A stretch of 64,000 bases of DNA from Parastagonospora avenae f. sp. tritici 18332-5 (taxonomy: Eukaryota > Ascomycota > Dothideomycetes > Pleosporales > Phaeosphaeriaceae). The notes below the pieces were generated by a model. It was not told the DNA's origin. It did no database searches and was given only the letters and a program-made list of their open reading frames with translations. A program made the translations under genes and the position numbers. How positions within the stretch are numbered: the first letter of the stretch is position 1; the number at the start of each line of letters is the position of its first letter. This document shows, one piece after another, positions 1 through 11,433 of the stretch. Location: positions 62,001 to 126,000 of the forward strand of contig JAFJTR010000032.1 of NCBI GenBank assembly GCA_022559985.1. The letters are read 5' to 3'.

Positions 1-1
1 C

Positions 2-151
2 ATGCGTCTCCCAAGCATGAACTTGAACAACTCTCGCAGCGAACCTCAACCCCGTGAAGGCGGCGCCCCAAACCAACGATCAGCACGACCTTCTTCCATG
101 TCTCTTCGCAAGGACCCAAAGGATGCGCAGCCGCGCGACGGTGGTGGCTAA
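2..151 (+). CDS. 3' end of an unidentified gene (partial)
   Basis: An open frame runs from the window edge to TAA at 149-151 and encodes about 49 residues rich in Ser, Arg, Pro and Gly. Two similar pieces, PREGGAP and PRDGGG, occur near its middle and end. It looks like a disordered C-terminal tail. An in-frame ATG lies at position 2, but the frame is open to the edge, so the true start is probably outside. I do not recognise the family. It could be non-coding, because the stretch is short. Confidence 0.4.
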   Translation: MRLPSMNLNNSRSEPQPREGGAPNQRSARPSSMSLRKDPKDAQPRDGGG

Positions 152-1634
152 TGCCCCATCTCATTGTGTATGTCAATTGCTCGGATACCACAATAGGTCA
201 TGTCTAACATCTTGAAGTATATCCATGGTGCTTCAAGCCCATGATAGGCGGGATTCGACACCTTCAATCTCGCAGCGTTACAGCGTTGAAGGCCCACCCT
301 CGATGGACTTTCCTGAGCGCACCTTGAGAGCTTCGGCTTTCCCCTTCATCTCGATCTCATCTTCGACTTAGCGACATACGGCGTTCTTCTCTCGGTACAA
401 TTTTCTTTGGCGACTCGGTTTCCGGATGCATCTTCGGTGTTTGGGTCTTATTTTTGGTGTACACTAGACGGATGGCTGTACAATATGGGACATCGCGAGG
501 ATATTTTTGGGTTTAGGCACGACATAAAGGCAGTCGCAAGACAGTGGGGGCCGTTTTCCTTCGCGCGCCGGCTGGGCGACGGTAGCGGTGGCCTTACTCA
601 GACCTTGGGGGCGTTTTTGTAGATTTCCACGTCGTTCGGACTTTCGAATGACTTGTACATGAGAACCATAGAAGACTTTTGAGAGGAGTCTAGAAGACGA
701 GATGAGACGAGAGAATACAACCAATTACATCGAACGCTCGATGCTTCCAAATTCACTTCTTCCCGCTCTCATTGAGATTCGTAAGATGATGCCAGACGTA
801 TCATTGCAAGGCGGTGCTGAAAGAACATTGACGCTCAAATGGCACGAGACGCCGCCGCAGCTGGTGATGGAGGTTGCCTGGTGTCCGCAGCGAGGCTTCG
901 TGCATCCCACGCTGGCGCCTTCCGGGGCCTTGGCATAGATAACAGCATTACAAACATAATTGCTTCTTCCTCTGCATCCATCTCGAAAGCATATATCAGT
1001 GCTGCATCTTCAGATCACGGAAATCCTTCAATTGCACGGAAATTCCACCATGTAATCTGGTTCATCTCACAACCATCATTTCTCTTCATCTGAAGACACG
1101 TTCGACCTCCAATGACGTCGCTCGCGCCCAAACCACCCCGCCGCAGGGCTAAAGTTGACTAATGTAAACGCGGCATTGGAGTCAGACACGCGCACAAGAC
1201 GTCCCATTCTACGGGCCCAAAGGGCAAGCGAACCGTCCAAAGCGCCGCCCAGATGAGAGACGGCCGGCGCATCGTGCCCAGGCGCGAAAATGTGACTGGC
1301 GTTGGTCACGCTGGACCACGAGACTCGAAGGAAGACGGAAATCTTTGCAGCGACGCAAGGACTCTTCATTTCCCCTAGACGGCCTTGGTTCTTGCGCCTC
1401 GTGCGGGCGGACAAGCCAAGATAGTGAAAGAGTTTCTTTGAGACTTGCGGTATAAGACTAGGCACTGACGGTCGCGTCATCTGTCGCAAAGTTCGTTATC
1501 ATACTTCTTCCACCTTGGCTTTGCGCTCGTTACACACTATTGCTCAACAACTGCTGCGATAAGGATTGCGCATTTTTCGACGGCGCGTTAAGAAGGACAC
1601 TGCGACGGTTTCTTGTTGTGACACTCTAGGCACA
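152..1634. other. intergenic, no supported gene
   Basis: Only short overlapping open frames on both strands, without good start contexts or protein-like composition. The last 100-150 bases before 1635 are the probable promoter and leader of the GRGG-repeat gene. Confidence 0.5.
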
Positions 1635-2231
1635 ATGGCTACCCGACCCGCTGAACACAGTCGCGTGCTCTCCCATGGCCGTGGTGGTGCTGGTAAGCTA
1701 CTCCTCCACTTTACCTTCCCGGGGCTGGGCTTTGCCGAATGTGCGCAAAGTGGCCATGTCTCCTCTGGGTTTAATACAGCCCTTTCACACAGCAGACAAA
1801 ATTGATGTCCATGAACAATATACTGAAGTTTGCCAGGCAACCTCGCAAAGGATGACCCCACCGCCAACTACCCCAAGGCCGAAGACCTCACCACGCCCAC
1901 GCTGAAGTCGAACACATACACGACCGGTCGCGGTGGAACTGGCAACATGGCACAGAACGACCCAGAGCGACCTGAAGTAGCTCGTGCTGCTCAGGACGTT
2001 GAAGGCCCTGCTAAGGTCTCCGAGCCCAAGGGTCCTACACACTACGGTCGCGGTGGAGCTGCCAACATCATCGAGAAGAACGGCGAGCGCAAGAGCGGCG
2101 ATGTTCGCAAGAGTGGCGATGTCAAGCGCAACAAGAGCGTGGAGGGCCAGGCTGAGGAGGCCAACGGCAACGGCAAGGGTGGACTGCTTGCAAAGGGCAA
2201 GGAGCTCTTGAACAAGCTGGGCAAGAAATGA
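1635..2231 (+). CDS. GRGG-repeat protein (DUF3602 family)
   Basis: Two exons, 1635-1692 and 1837-2231. The 144-bp intron has donor GTAAGC and acceptor TGCCAG and splits a Gly codon, which restores the motif GRGGAGN. The 150-residue product carries three copies of a glycine motif, GRGGAGN, GRGGTGN and GRGGAAN, separated by hydrophilic linkers, and ends in a Lys/Gly-rich tail. This matches the fungal family DUF3602, short proteins built on this repeat whose role is unknown. There is no signal peptide or membrane segment, so a soluble, probably disordered protein is expected. The start is the first ATG in frame with the repeat. The intron is longer than most in this window. Confidence 0.85.
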
Positions 2232-3656
2232 GCGTAGGCCTGTTATGGTCGAGATTGAGCAATCTCTATCCACGAGCTGCTCCCAGCGACACCAATTGGT
2301 TGGCGAAGACGTGCCAGAGAAGTCTCGAGTTGATTTTTTTGGCATATTTATGATATCCCTTGATGGAAAGTGTGATTTCCCGTCGGAGTTGGTGGACTGT
2401 CTCTACCTATTGAGTCCCACGAGAGGCGGACTAATACATAATATCAAACTCTGCACAATCACGTCCACAAGTTGCCATTGAGTGGTCAGTATGCTACGAG
2501 AAGCTAAACACATACAGGTACACTTTCCACTTTACATGTTTAATTTCGTCTTGATTTGCCACACATCCTACAAGCTCGTGCTAGCTAGCACTGTTTCATC
2601 CTTGCTTCCACGTTCAAGACCCGCTCCACCGCAGAAAAAAGTCCCGCACGATCGACCGCGTGTAACGTCCGCCCATTTCCAGCATCAAACAGACGCTATC
2701 GCTTCGAAGCGAGAAACTCGTACCGATTTCCACATAATCCATCGGCAACAAGCAAGCGCACCTCCATTGTGGGGTGTTTCCTGTGGGGCGATGGCCTTCT
2801 CTTATAGAGAGCGTACATCTCCGCACACCTTCCACACGAACTGCTCTGTCCGTATTGACATACCGACATACCTCGACGATCTCCTTGCGTCAGTCAGCAT
2901 CATATCCTAGGACCGAGGCATAAGCACCAAGCAGATCCTACACTGGACTAGAATTAATAGCTTCCCGCGCTTTCCTCCGATTCCGACAGTCTGGATATCC
3001 AATCACAACCCACATCCTGCACGAACGTCACCGGGCGTTGCTACTCCAAGCCTTTGGTTAGAGGAACTTCGCGTGGCAATGTGGACATTGCAGGTCGCGT
3101 AGAGGAATTTGGTATCGTCAATATGACCATGTCGACGTCGCCTGCAACCACCTTCCGCAAAGAGCCGGTTCCTGATGTCGTTTGCATGGAAAATACCTAC
3201 TCAGGAAACTTGTCATGACGGCCCAACGTCCCGTTCGTCACGAATCCATGCACGTCTGGTGTAATCAGCTGCACATCCCTGTGCGACCAAGTGCCTATGT
3301 CCATCTCCTAGGCCCGGCAAAGTTACTTGCCTTGCGCGCTTGTCCGCAGTGTGGCATATAAGTCTTTCTATAACACCGCCCGATAACGCGGGGCGGTTTT
3401 TCTTCGTTACCAACCAGAGTCGCTGTGACTGGACGTGTTTGTATGCTATTGGATGGAGGCTCGTTCTTGAAGATTCTTGCGTCGAGTGGAGTTAATTTGT
3501 ACGCGGGAATAGTACCCGGGAAGGCTACTTGAGGGTCGGGACGCTGCCGCGCTTCCGCACTGTAGGGTATAATACTGGCTTGTGTCATAGCCTGGCTTGT
3601 TCGGTGGCCTTACTTCTGTCTCATCCTTAGAGCCAGTAATTGGTATATATTCGACC
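2232..3656. other. intergenic, no supported gene
   Basis: The open frames here (longest 142 codons at 2482-2910) lack family features and splice partners. The stretch holds the 3' UTR of the GRGG gene and the upstream region of the oxygenase gene. Confidence 0.5.
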
Positions 3657-4792
3657 ATGTCGGCTACACAGACGCAGACAGCGACAGAGAGCTGGGTTCA
3701 CTACCATGATGGAGGCATACCGGGACGGCGTCGTGTCTTGAAGGGCAAGGCTGCTAAAGAAACGTTCAACGAAGTACCCAAGATCGACTTCCAACGTATA
3801 TACTCGAATAAGCTGGAAGATCGGAAAGAGCTGGCAAAGGAGGTCGGCGATGCTTGCCGGAGCGTTGGCTTTTTTTATGCAGTCAATCACGGAGTGGATG
3901 AGGAGATGCTCAGCGATACGTTCCAGGCCATGGAAAAGTTCTTCGCCTTAACGAAAGAAGTCAAGATGGAGATACACAATCAAAAGACTGAGAAGTTTAG
4001 AGGATACGAAGCATTTCTAGAAGGAAAGCTAGATCCCAGCACCCGAGGAGGTCAGTCGCACTATCCTCTACCCCCATCACTGGACCTTACTTACGCCTTT
4101 TAGACCTCAAAGAAGGCTTCCTCATGGGCGAAGACGCCACCGACCCCGAGCAAAACCGCCCCATCACACCTTCCACCTCCAAACCCCGCAACCAATGGCC
4201 CACACACCCCTCCGCCCTCTTCTGGCGCCCCGCAATCTACCGCTACTACAACGCAATGTACACCTTCAGCAAACGCATGCTGCACATCTTCGCGCTCGCC
4301 CTCGACCTACCCGAAGATCACTTCGACCCCATAACCACACATCCCATGACCAACATCCGCGCCGTGCACTACCCGCCCCAAGAAATCGACACTGACGTGG
4401 GCATCGGCGCTCACACGGATTTCTGCTGGTTCACGCTCGTGTGCCAATCCAAGACCGCGTATCCCGCGCTCGAAGTGCTGAATGGCAACGGCATATGGAT
4501 CCCCGTGCACCCGCAGCCCAACACGTTTGTCGTCAACATTGCGGACTTTTTGAAACTCGTCACGGGAGGGAGGTGGCAGAGTACTGTGCACAGGGTCAGG
4601 AATATCGGCGGCGAGGAGAGATATAGTATCCCGTTCTTCTTCAGTCCGAATGAGGATGCGAAGGTCAGTGTGATTAAGCATTTGAGACGGGAGGGCGAGA
4701 GTTATGAAGAGTTTGTTGTTGGCGAGTATTTTCAGAAGAGGTTGGGAATTGATCGGAGGACACATTTGGATGAGAAGAAGGGTGTCGCATAG
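3657..4792 (+). CDS. 2-oxoglutarate/Fe(II)-dependent dioxygenase, isopenicillin N synthase-like
   Basis: Exons 3657-4050 and 4104-4792; the 53-bp intron has donor GTCAGT and acceptor TTTTAG and splits an Asp codon. The product is 360 residues, normal for the family. The N-terminal DIOX_N-type region includes the stretch ACRSVGFFYAVNHGV, near residues 65-80. The C-terminal jelly-roll domain carries the iron-binding HxD (His235, Asp237, in GAHTDF) and the distal His294 (in STVHRV). The RxS motif that binds 2-oxoglutarate follows at Arg304 and Ser306. All catalytic residues are present, so an active soluble oxygenase is expected. The substrate cannot be inferred, because the neighbours do not form a biosynthetic cluster. 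An ATG 60 bases upstream is also in frame; 3657 was chosen because the added residues look like translated leader. Confidence 0.93.
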
Positions 4793-5826
4793 GTCAACTA
4801 GAGCCACAGATTATCGAAGCGTGATGTTTCGCGGGTGTGCCTTCACGTTAGGGAAGTCCCATTGCTTCCGATCAGCAGATCTGTCACGAGAGTAGACTCA
4901 AACTCTCTCGTCTCCTAGTGTTAAAGCGCTTGCTCTTTAAAATTGCACTTTACTCCATCTTACTGCTTATTTCCTCAGCATCAATGTCGGATCTGAGCGC
5001 CAAAACTGCCGTTGCAACATTGCCTGAAGTGTACAACCCATGCACCCCGCGAAACCTGTTGCATTGGGTTTTCCGCAAGGATGACAAGCACATTAATATC
5101 CCATCTCATCACGTAGCGCTCCAGCAGCATGTATACTCCCATCACCCATACGGGAAGCCACTCTAATGCTTCAGGATGAATCGACAAGGCCTACAGGATA
5201 AATTAGGGGCGAACTACAAGATATACGCGCATGAACTTGTCTGGCACGTACATGCTCTCTATACCATGCGAGCCAGCAAGGCGGTACGGTATAAGATACA
5301 TCTTGAACTCGCGCCGAACAAAAAAAAAGAAACTCACCAGTTAGAACATAACGGCCATCGACCATGCCATCCGCCCTCCAAGGATGTGTATCTACCACGC
5401 CAAAGCGTAGACCCCGACAGGCATAGCAGGCGGATACCAGTAGATTGATGGCATACTTTGGAGTTATTTTATATTTAATGTCGTTCAGTAACAGCTGGCC
5501 TGAAGGAGAAGTGAGCCAAAATCTTGGCCTCACAGCACTCTCGCAGTTTTCACAGACCTATTTCCACACTTTCCTTCCTTAGTATGAGCTGGAGGTCTAA
5601 GTGTTTTTTCGCCTCTTCTGAACGATTGGTCGTTGGCCTCTGCTGCTCGGGCTTTCGTCTAGCCAAGTACGCCTTCGGCCTGCAATCCTTTCCCTATAAA
5701 TCACGTGATATTGTTGAGCCAGCAGGGCGCCGCTAGGACGGCATTGAACACTCGCTGCGACATGGCGATGCGTCTTTCCATCACCCACGCAGACTCTAAC
5801 ACCTCAACTCAGCTATCGGTCCCACC
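4793..5826. other. intergenic, no supported gene
   Basis: Several frames of 60-120 codons on both strands, none with recognisable motifs or intron signals. The end of the stretch is the upstream region of the 5827 gene. Confidence 0.45.
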
Positions 5827-7045
5827 ATGAGCGCCTTCCTCCCGAACATGGACGACCAGCTAGACTATTTGCAAGGCTCTACAGACATGGGCTTGCCAGT
5901 CGATGCGCGAGGCTCCACGTACATAGGCCTGACAGTCACAAAAGATGTATTCCAGCAAGCCCGTGCAGTCGTGTCTGTTAGCGATGGCCACCTTGTCATT
6001 CTCGAGCACTTCCGCAAAATATTGGCTGGCGAAATGAAGGCTAAGAACGCCCTCATGACTGACAAGCAAGCGTTCACGTAGTAAGTTTGTCCTGCAATCA
6101 AACGCTGTCCTACTCAGAGGTTGACACACATATAGGTACCACAACAAGATTGCCAACAACAACATGTTCCGCAATATGTCACTCGGGACACCGAGTGGGG
6201 CAGTCTCCATCGTCGATGGCAACTTGGCCACCAGCCTGTCCGAATTCCTGTTCAACAAATGTGCCCACTACAAGGGAGGCTCTTCTCGCCAAAACTTCAG
6301 AGGATTCAGTGATCTAACAGTGAGCTCATAGTACGCCCAAAACTGCCTTTACATCACCATCGTCATCCCTGACAGCAAGGCCTACTTCCTCGATCGCTTC
6401 GTCCAATTCATGTAATTCCAGAAGCACGGTTTCTTTCCGCATCGTCTCAGCTTCGTGGAGAGTGGTTACGACGTTCCTCAATCCGATTGGGATGTTATCC
6501 TAGCTGCTTCAGTCTTCGAACTCCATGTTACCATGTTCTTATTCGCAGCTGATCTTGAGAGTGATCCCGTGAAAGACTATGCTCTTCGAAAGATCATCGA
6601 CCTCCTCTCAAAAGGCATCTCATTCAAAAGCTTTGTTGCCACCGCCAGGTGTGTTTGCAAGCGTCATAAGAAGCTGCAGCTCTTGAAACAGATCCTCGCA
6701 CTTTACGCCACTAGCATGGACGCTGAATGGATGGAAGTGTTGCAATCCCCGGTGCAAGTAGAAGCCTATATTCAATTGAAGGGCATCGGCGAATTTTCGA
6801 GAATGCTGTGTGATGCGTTAAGTGAGCGTCGTTGGCCCACAAAGAATGGCGCGCATCCCAACTCCAGCTTTGGGCCATCTTTTAGGACCGAGCTTAATCA
6901 TATCGCTTCTCCAGCTCAAGGCGAATCGATTTATACTGGCGCAGCCCCGACAGTTGTGTCCGTCCCGAACATCAGAGGTCAGGCCTCAAACTCTCGTGTG
7001 GTCTTCGGCTCACTCCCTACTCCCTATCAGCGATATGGCGAGTAG
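5827..7045 (+). CDS. unidentified protein with damaged or unusual gene structure, possible pseudogene
   Basis: Three coding pieces read in one sense: 5827 to about 6077, 6136-6319 and 6422-7045. The first junction is awkward. The strong donor GTAAGT at 6081 creates a TAG at the splice, so an open product needs the weak donor GTAGTA at 6078 with acceptor ATATAG. Between the second and third pieces the frame contains TAG and TAA. These vanish only if 6320-6421 (GTGAGC to TTCCAG, 102 bp) is an intron, yet that stretch itself reads like protein (YAQNCLYITIVIPD). The third piece (HVTMFLFAADLESDPVKDYALRKI) weakly resembles the region after a BTB domain in fungal BTB proteins, but no clear BTB fold is visible. 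Either an unusual two-intron gene or a decaying copy. Confidence 0.5.
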
Positions 7046-7288
7046 CGACTTCGAGTAAGAGCTGGGCAGCAGCTGGTCAATAAAGGTGAGGAGGAACTCA
7101 GGAAGCATTGGACAGATGCAGTTGGTCATCGAACTTTGGCGGAACATATTGGGAACGCTAAGCCCACCGTACCTTGGAATCTACCCGATTGAGTCATTCT
7201 GGCTTTTTACGAAAGACTCCCATCCTTTTCGAGGCTTTATCCTCTACTATTCACATCAATTTCATACCAAATTACAATATCCATCAAA

Positions 7289-7711
7289 ATGGCATCAGCC
7301 ATCTGCTCACGCTACAGCCTCCGTCTCCCCAGACGTTCGCTTCTCCCCTACCACTACCGTTCTACACCACTTCAACCCCTTCATCAAGCCCTCTGCACAA
7401 TTAACCCGACTACTCACCCAACGCTGGATTACAACAAGCTCGATTTCCGCAATCTCCACACGCGGAACGACCTCGAATTTACCGAGGCCAATACTAAGGC
7501 TTGCATGCAGGAGCTCAGGGCACAAACGAAGTGTTTGCAGAACAGAGTCGGTGCGCTTAGGGACGTTAGAGACCTGCAGACTAGTCTCGCTGTCATGAAG
7601 GAACGTAGAGAGTTGAATAAAGACATGCGAGGACTTGTTTTTGCTACGGGGGTGGCTGTGGCGTCTGGCACTTTTATGCTGTTGCATATCGTGTCTGGTG
7701 GGTCGGAGTAG
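7289..7711 (+). CDS. small predicted mitochondrial membrane protein, unknown family
   Basis: A single-exon frame of 140 residues starting at an ATG in good context (AAAATGG). The N-terminus is rich in Arg, Ser and Leu with no acidic residues over about 30 positions, like a mitochondrial presequence. The middle (residues 60-110) is charged and heptad-like, suggesting a coiled coil. One hydrophobic segment (LVFATGVAVASGTFMLLHIV) lies at about residues 115-134, leaving a very short tail. The arrangement suggests an inner-membrane protein with its coiled coil in the matrix. That is inference from composition only; I do not recognise the family. Confidence 0.65.
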   Translation: MASAICSRYSLRLPRRSLLPYHYRSTPLQPLHQALCTINPTTHPTLDYNKLDFRNLHTRNDLEFTEANTKACMQELRAQTKCLQNRVGALRDVRDLQTSLAVMKERRELNKDMRGLVFATGVAVASGTFMLLHIVSGGSE

Positions 7712-8238
7712 ATGTGCTCATGCACTGGAGCGGCTGCATTCTTTGGTTGGAAGGAGAGTTGAACGCACGTTCCGCGCTATAACTCCCCTCTGCTACGCAC
7801 GCTAGGTGTCGGCACAATTTTTGGGCATTATCTCTCGTCTCTTAGCACTTATTGGGTAGTTTTAGGTGAAGCTGTATGGATTCAAGGTCTTCTTAGTACT
7901 CCATGTCACAACAACTAGCTATTGAGTCTACTCAGGGTCGTGTTTTAGATGACAGCTGTGCTTGAATGTGATGTCAGTGGTATGGAATAAAAGGAGCTGG
8001 ACACGACAGGCAGGTGAAACTTCCGAAAGGTATTTCGTTGTAATTGCGATACCTAGTATTGTATCTATGTCATCTGCTCGCGGTAATTGCAAGCATGAGT
8101 GAATGGTGTGAACAAACTACGGTCGCTTCGGCGTGAAGAACGAAACGAATTCGCTCCGATTGACCTCCACCCAATGAAAATGCCAGGTCATGTGCACGTC
8201 CAAAGACTATCCACGTACCGAGCTACTTCGCCTCCTTC
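7712..8238. other. intergenic between convergent genes
   Basis: No open frame of note; this is the 3' flank of the genes at 7289 and 8239. It is AT-richer than its surroundings. Confidence 0.5.
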
Positions 8239-8858
8239 TCAGCCATAGTGAGTGTGCTGTGGATGAGTCGAAAGATACTCTTTGGCCCTCAGCTCCTTGA
8301 GTCGAGACTTCTCCGACAGAGCTTCCCACCACAATGAGTTGTACCCCTTCAAAGAGAAGACGGTAATGGGCCGGGTATAGGGATCCGAAACGGCCAAGCA
8401 ATCTCCCATGTAAACATGGCATATGGTGAGAATCTGCCTCGATAGCAGCTCTTTCTCTTCGGGGCCTTGGAAGACGTTGTGCGCAGCCGAGATGAACTCG
8501 GAGACTCCCATCGGTCGAGATAGGGCGTCGATGAGGATGCCGACTTGGCGGTCACGGAGCAAGCTCTGTGCCAACGCGTCGGCTTGTTCTGCGACAGCTT
8601 GTGATGACTGAAAGGTCGGGGTCGCATCGTTCGTCCTGTTGGTATGTGAGACACTATATAAATCGATTCCATCGATCTAACGTACCTGCCTGCTGCCTGC
8701 GATGCCCTCAAGAATTTCAGCTGGGCCTCTGAAAGGTCACTGAAGACCTGGTGGCACCGCTCTAGGATGTTTTCATCTGTCGGGTAAGCCGCTTCTTCAG
8801 CAGCGGGCTGGTTTCCTAAGCTGCCGCGAGCGTCCTGATGTTAATCGTTGATGGTCAT
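8239..8858 (-). CDS. unidentified protein, 5' end unresolved
   Basis: Two clear coding pieces on the minus strand: 8834 to 8686 and 8635 to 8239. They are joined by a 50-bp intron with donor GTACGT and acceptor AACAG. The combined product of about 180 residues is helical and hydrophilic (for example LERCHQVFSDLSEAQLKFL) and ends HPQHTHYG. I do not recognise the family. The 5' end is odd: the nearest ATG, at 8858, is followed four codons later by TAA. The sequence just before 8834 (TTAACATCAG) looks like the 3' end of an intron whose donor is missing. The first exon may lie further upstream, or the gene may have lost its start by deletion. Bounds include the 8858 ATG. Confidence 0.5.
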
Positions 8859-11095
8859 GTTGGTTGATTTATGTGTTGGACGAGTGGGAGTTTCTACGAG
8901 TGGGGATGTAGACGAGAGAGAATTTTATATGGCATGGGGAATGGAACTGGTAAGCTAGTGTGATAAGCGCGCCACAGATTATCGAAGAGCGCGTTTTCGA
9001 CGTGAGTCATTGTGGGCGCATTCACTTTTGAAAGCCCAGAGTTACACGCCATTCTTAAAAGAAGATAATATAAAAAATAGCACAAGAGCTTTCGTATACC
9101 TACAGTGAGCGAGAACGGAGCATTTGTACTTAGGCAGGAAAGAGTGACGTGGAAAAGCTGACTGTCGTGGCGCGCTTGATAATCGCAGATATATTAAACT
9201 ATACGAGATTTTCAAGCTTGTCGATGCGAAAAGTGTCGCACGAAAAACCGGCCGACTGTCTACATAGCAGAAGCACTCGTTATTCGCATCTTCTAGCTCA
9301 ATCCAATCTTCCATGCTGTTGCTTTTATTTCACCCACCTCATGGGATCGCAGTGACCGTGTACAGAAGTTTGGCGCTAAACTTGCAAATCCCAGCACTAT
9401 TCTTATGCTTAAACAATACGCCAGAATTCTCCCCTGAGCATTGCCAGCTCATTCCGTGTGTCTTAAAGCTACTAATCAATGTAAGCGATGTTGTAAAATC
9501 TCAGACAAGATAAGTTGTCCATCGCTGGTGACCAGACACGCTTCATATGCAATAAACATGGCCATTGTTTTGATTAAAAGAACCGGCACGTCGGAAGCAT
9601 CCATGATCCACTTCACAAATTCTATCTTGTCGGAGATCGGCAATCTTGAGGCCAGAAGCTCCAAGATATCACAGACAGTGGACATAAACGCAGGTTATCT
9701 GTTCGTTTTAGTGCGCAACAAGACACAAAATATGCACCGCAGTTGTGAATGGGGGAAAGTCGCGCACTACAGCCAGTCAGGAGATCGATTGCAGCTTGTG
9801 AATCGAGTTGCTATCATAGATCCCTGATCTCCCATTTTGGAAGGCATATATGTACTGCTTAAGCCCACACGTTCTCTATTGACCGGTATTGAGCCTGCAT
9901 GCCGTCAATGGGTCTGTGTCTTGGTGCGGATGGTCCCCTCCCTTGCAGGTAAGAAATTTATGGCTATGACCGCTAGTGTACACCCGGGTTTTTCTGGCCA
10001 TGAGTTCGAGCAAGCCCTGTTGGTCTTTCTCCTCTAAGACCTCTCCTTTTTAGAGTATGATTGTCGTGAATGTACTGAATGAGCAAATCCGGGTGTGAAT
10101 CTTGCATCCAGCATGCTTGAGATGTACGCCTATTAGTTCTGGACTGCTACGTAACTTCACTGACACGTTTAGCAGATGTATTGTGCAACGCTAATAGGCG
10201 CCTTCAGTAGATAGGCAATACATTTGAGAATGGAGCTTGTAAGGAGAGTGTCATAAAATATTGTGATGCCACTGCACGCGCGACGTGGATTGGCTGTGTC
10301 GTGCTTGCCCAAATTTGTCCTAGCGTCGACCAGTTAATAATTATGGCAGCAGCAACCACCGTTCAGCAACAACCCAAACTTTTCAACCCTCCGCCGAGAA
10401 CTCGAAGTTTCCACCCCTTTTCCAAGCAGGACGTGCAGAAAACGACTGCATCCTAATGCCTCACCTTCAATTTCGATCATTGATGCCTTTTCGAAGGTAT
10501 TGCATATGACCTCATGCATCTCGCAAACATGAAGCGCCCTCAACCCAGCACTGGATGAGATGGTTCGCCGCCTCGAGCTCAGGAAACCAGGCTGCAAAGC
10601 TCTTGCAAGGCAAGTCGATCTGATCTTCAAACCTCATTCACGCTCTTCCATGATGACGAGGCCTCCTCTTGTCGGTCTAATCAACCACAAGTACGTCTCT
10701 CAGATACTTCGCACAGAGAACCCCCGTCAGGGCGGTTACGGTGTGCGATAACATAACTCTTCTGATCTCAGCCAAAACACGTTCATCTTTGTTTGATCCA
10801 AATATAAGAACCAGCGCTGACGTAGCGTAGTTGCTTGGCCGCTAACAGCTTACATTCGACTGGCGTTCGCGTACGCGCGCTGTACCATGGTTTTGAGCAA
10901 GTATCCGCAACGGCCAGTCGCCCATCGGCCCTAGAGTCAAAGGACGTTTCAACGATCAAGCAATCGCTCCGGTCTGGGCGCGACTTCCCTCTTCCTGTCG
11001 GGCTACTACGCGCCTTGAGCGGCACAGCGGGTCGTTGTGTCGCCAACTCGCCTCTGCCTCGCACTCAAGCATGCTCGCCTTCTAGGCTTTGATCG
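8859..11095. other. gene-poor region with short gene-like fragments
   Basis: No complete gene. A 37-codon frame starts at 10343 (MAAATTVQQQPKLFNPPPRT) and looks like a genuine N-terminus. A second frame at 10560-10751 (VRRLELRKPGCKALARQVDL) looks protein-like. I could not join them by splicing. They may be remnants of one decayed gene. Confidence 0.35.
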
Positions 11096-11433
11096 ATGAC
11101 GTCCCCGAGGTATGCAACATCTCATTTCTCTTATCATCCCCCATCGCCTTCCCACACCACCGGCTACAAAGGAGTGCGAAGTAAGTTCCCCATACCCACC
11201 TTCCCTCCGTCACCCCGACACAGCCCACACCAAACCCCCAACCAATCTCAGGAGAAGAAGCAGGCACGCCTCAATTGGTGATCCCTGAGGCATGGGGAAG
11301 TCTTCTACTGAGTCTAGACTTCAAGAAGAAAGAGAAGCTAGCTACGCACTTTCAGGGTAGTGATTGTGGAGAGGGGACGCTGTTGTATCTCCTCTGCTTC
11401 ATTGCATTGAGAAGGTTCAGCCACCCTATGTAG
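11096..11433 (+). CDS. possible two-exon gene, unknown function
   Basis: Exon 11096-11180 ends at a consensus donor GTAAGT. The next exon starts at 11252 after acceptor AATCTCAG and runs to TAG at 11431-11433, giving 88 residues. The second exon includes EEAGTPQLVIPEAWGSLLL and a Lys-rich stretch ending HFQ, which looks protein-like. A second possible donor (GTAGTG) lies just after HFQ, and another long open frame begins at 11673, so the real gene may have a third exon. No family is recognised; the call rests on splice signals and composition only. Confidence 0.3.

Noticed and set aside
2482..2910. 142-codon plus-strand frame
   Set aside because: Composition is not protein-like, with no motif, no splice signals and a competing antisense frame.
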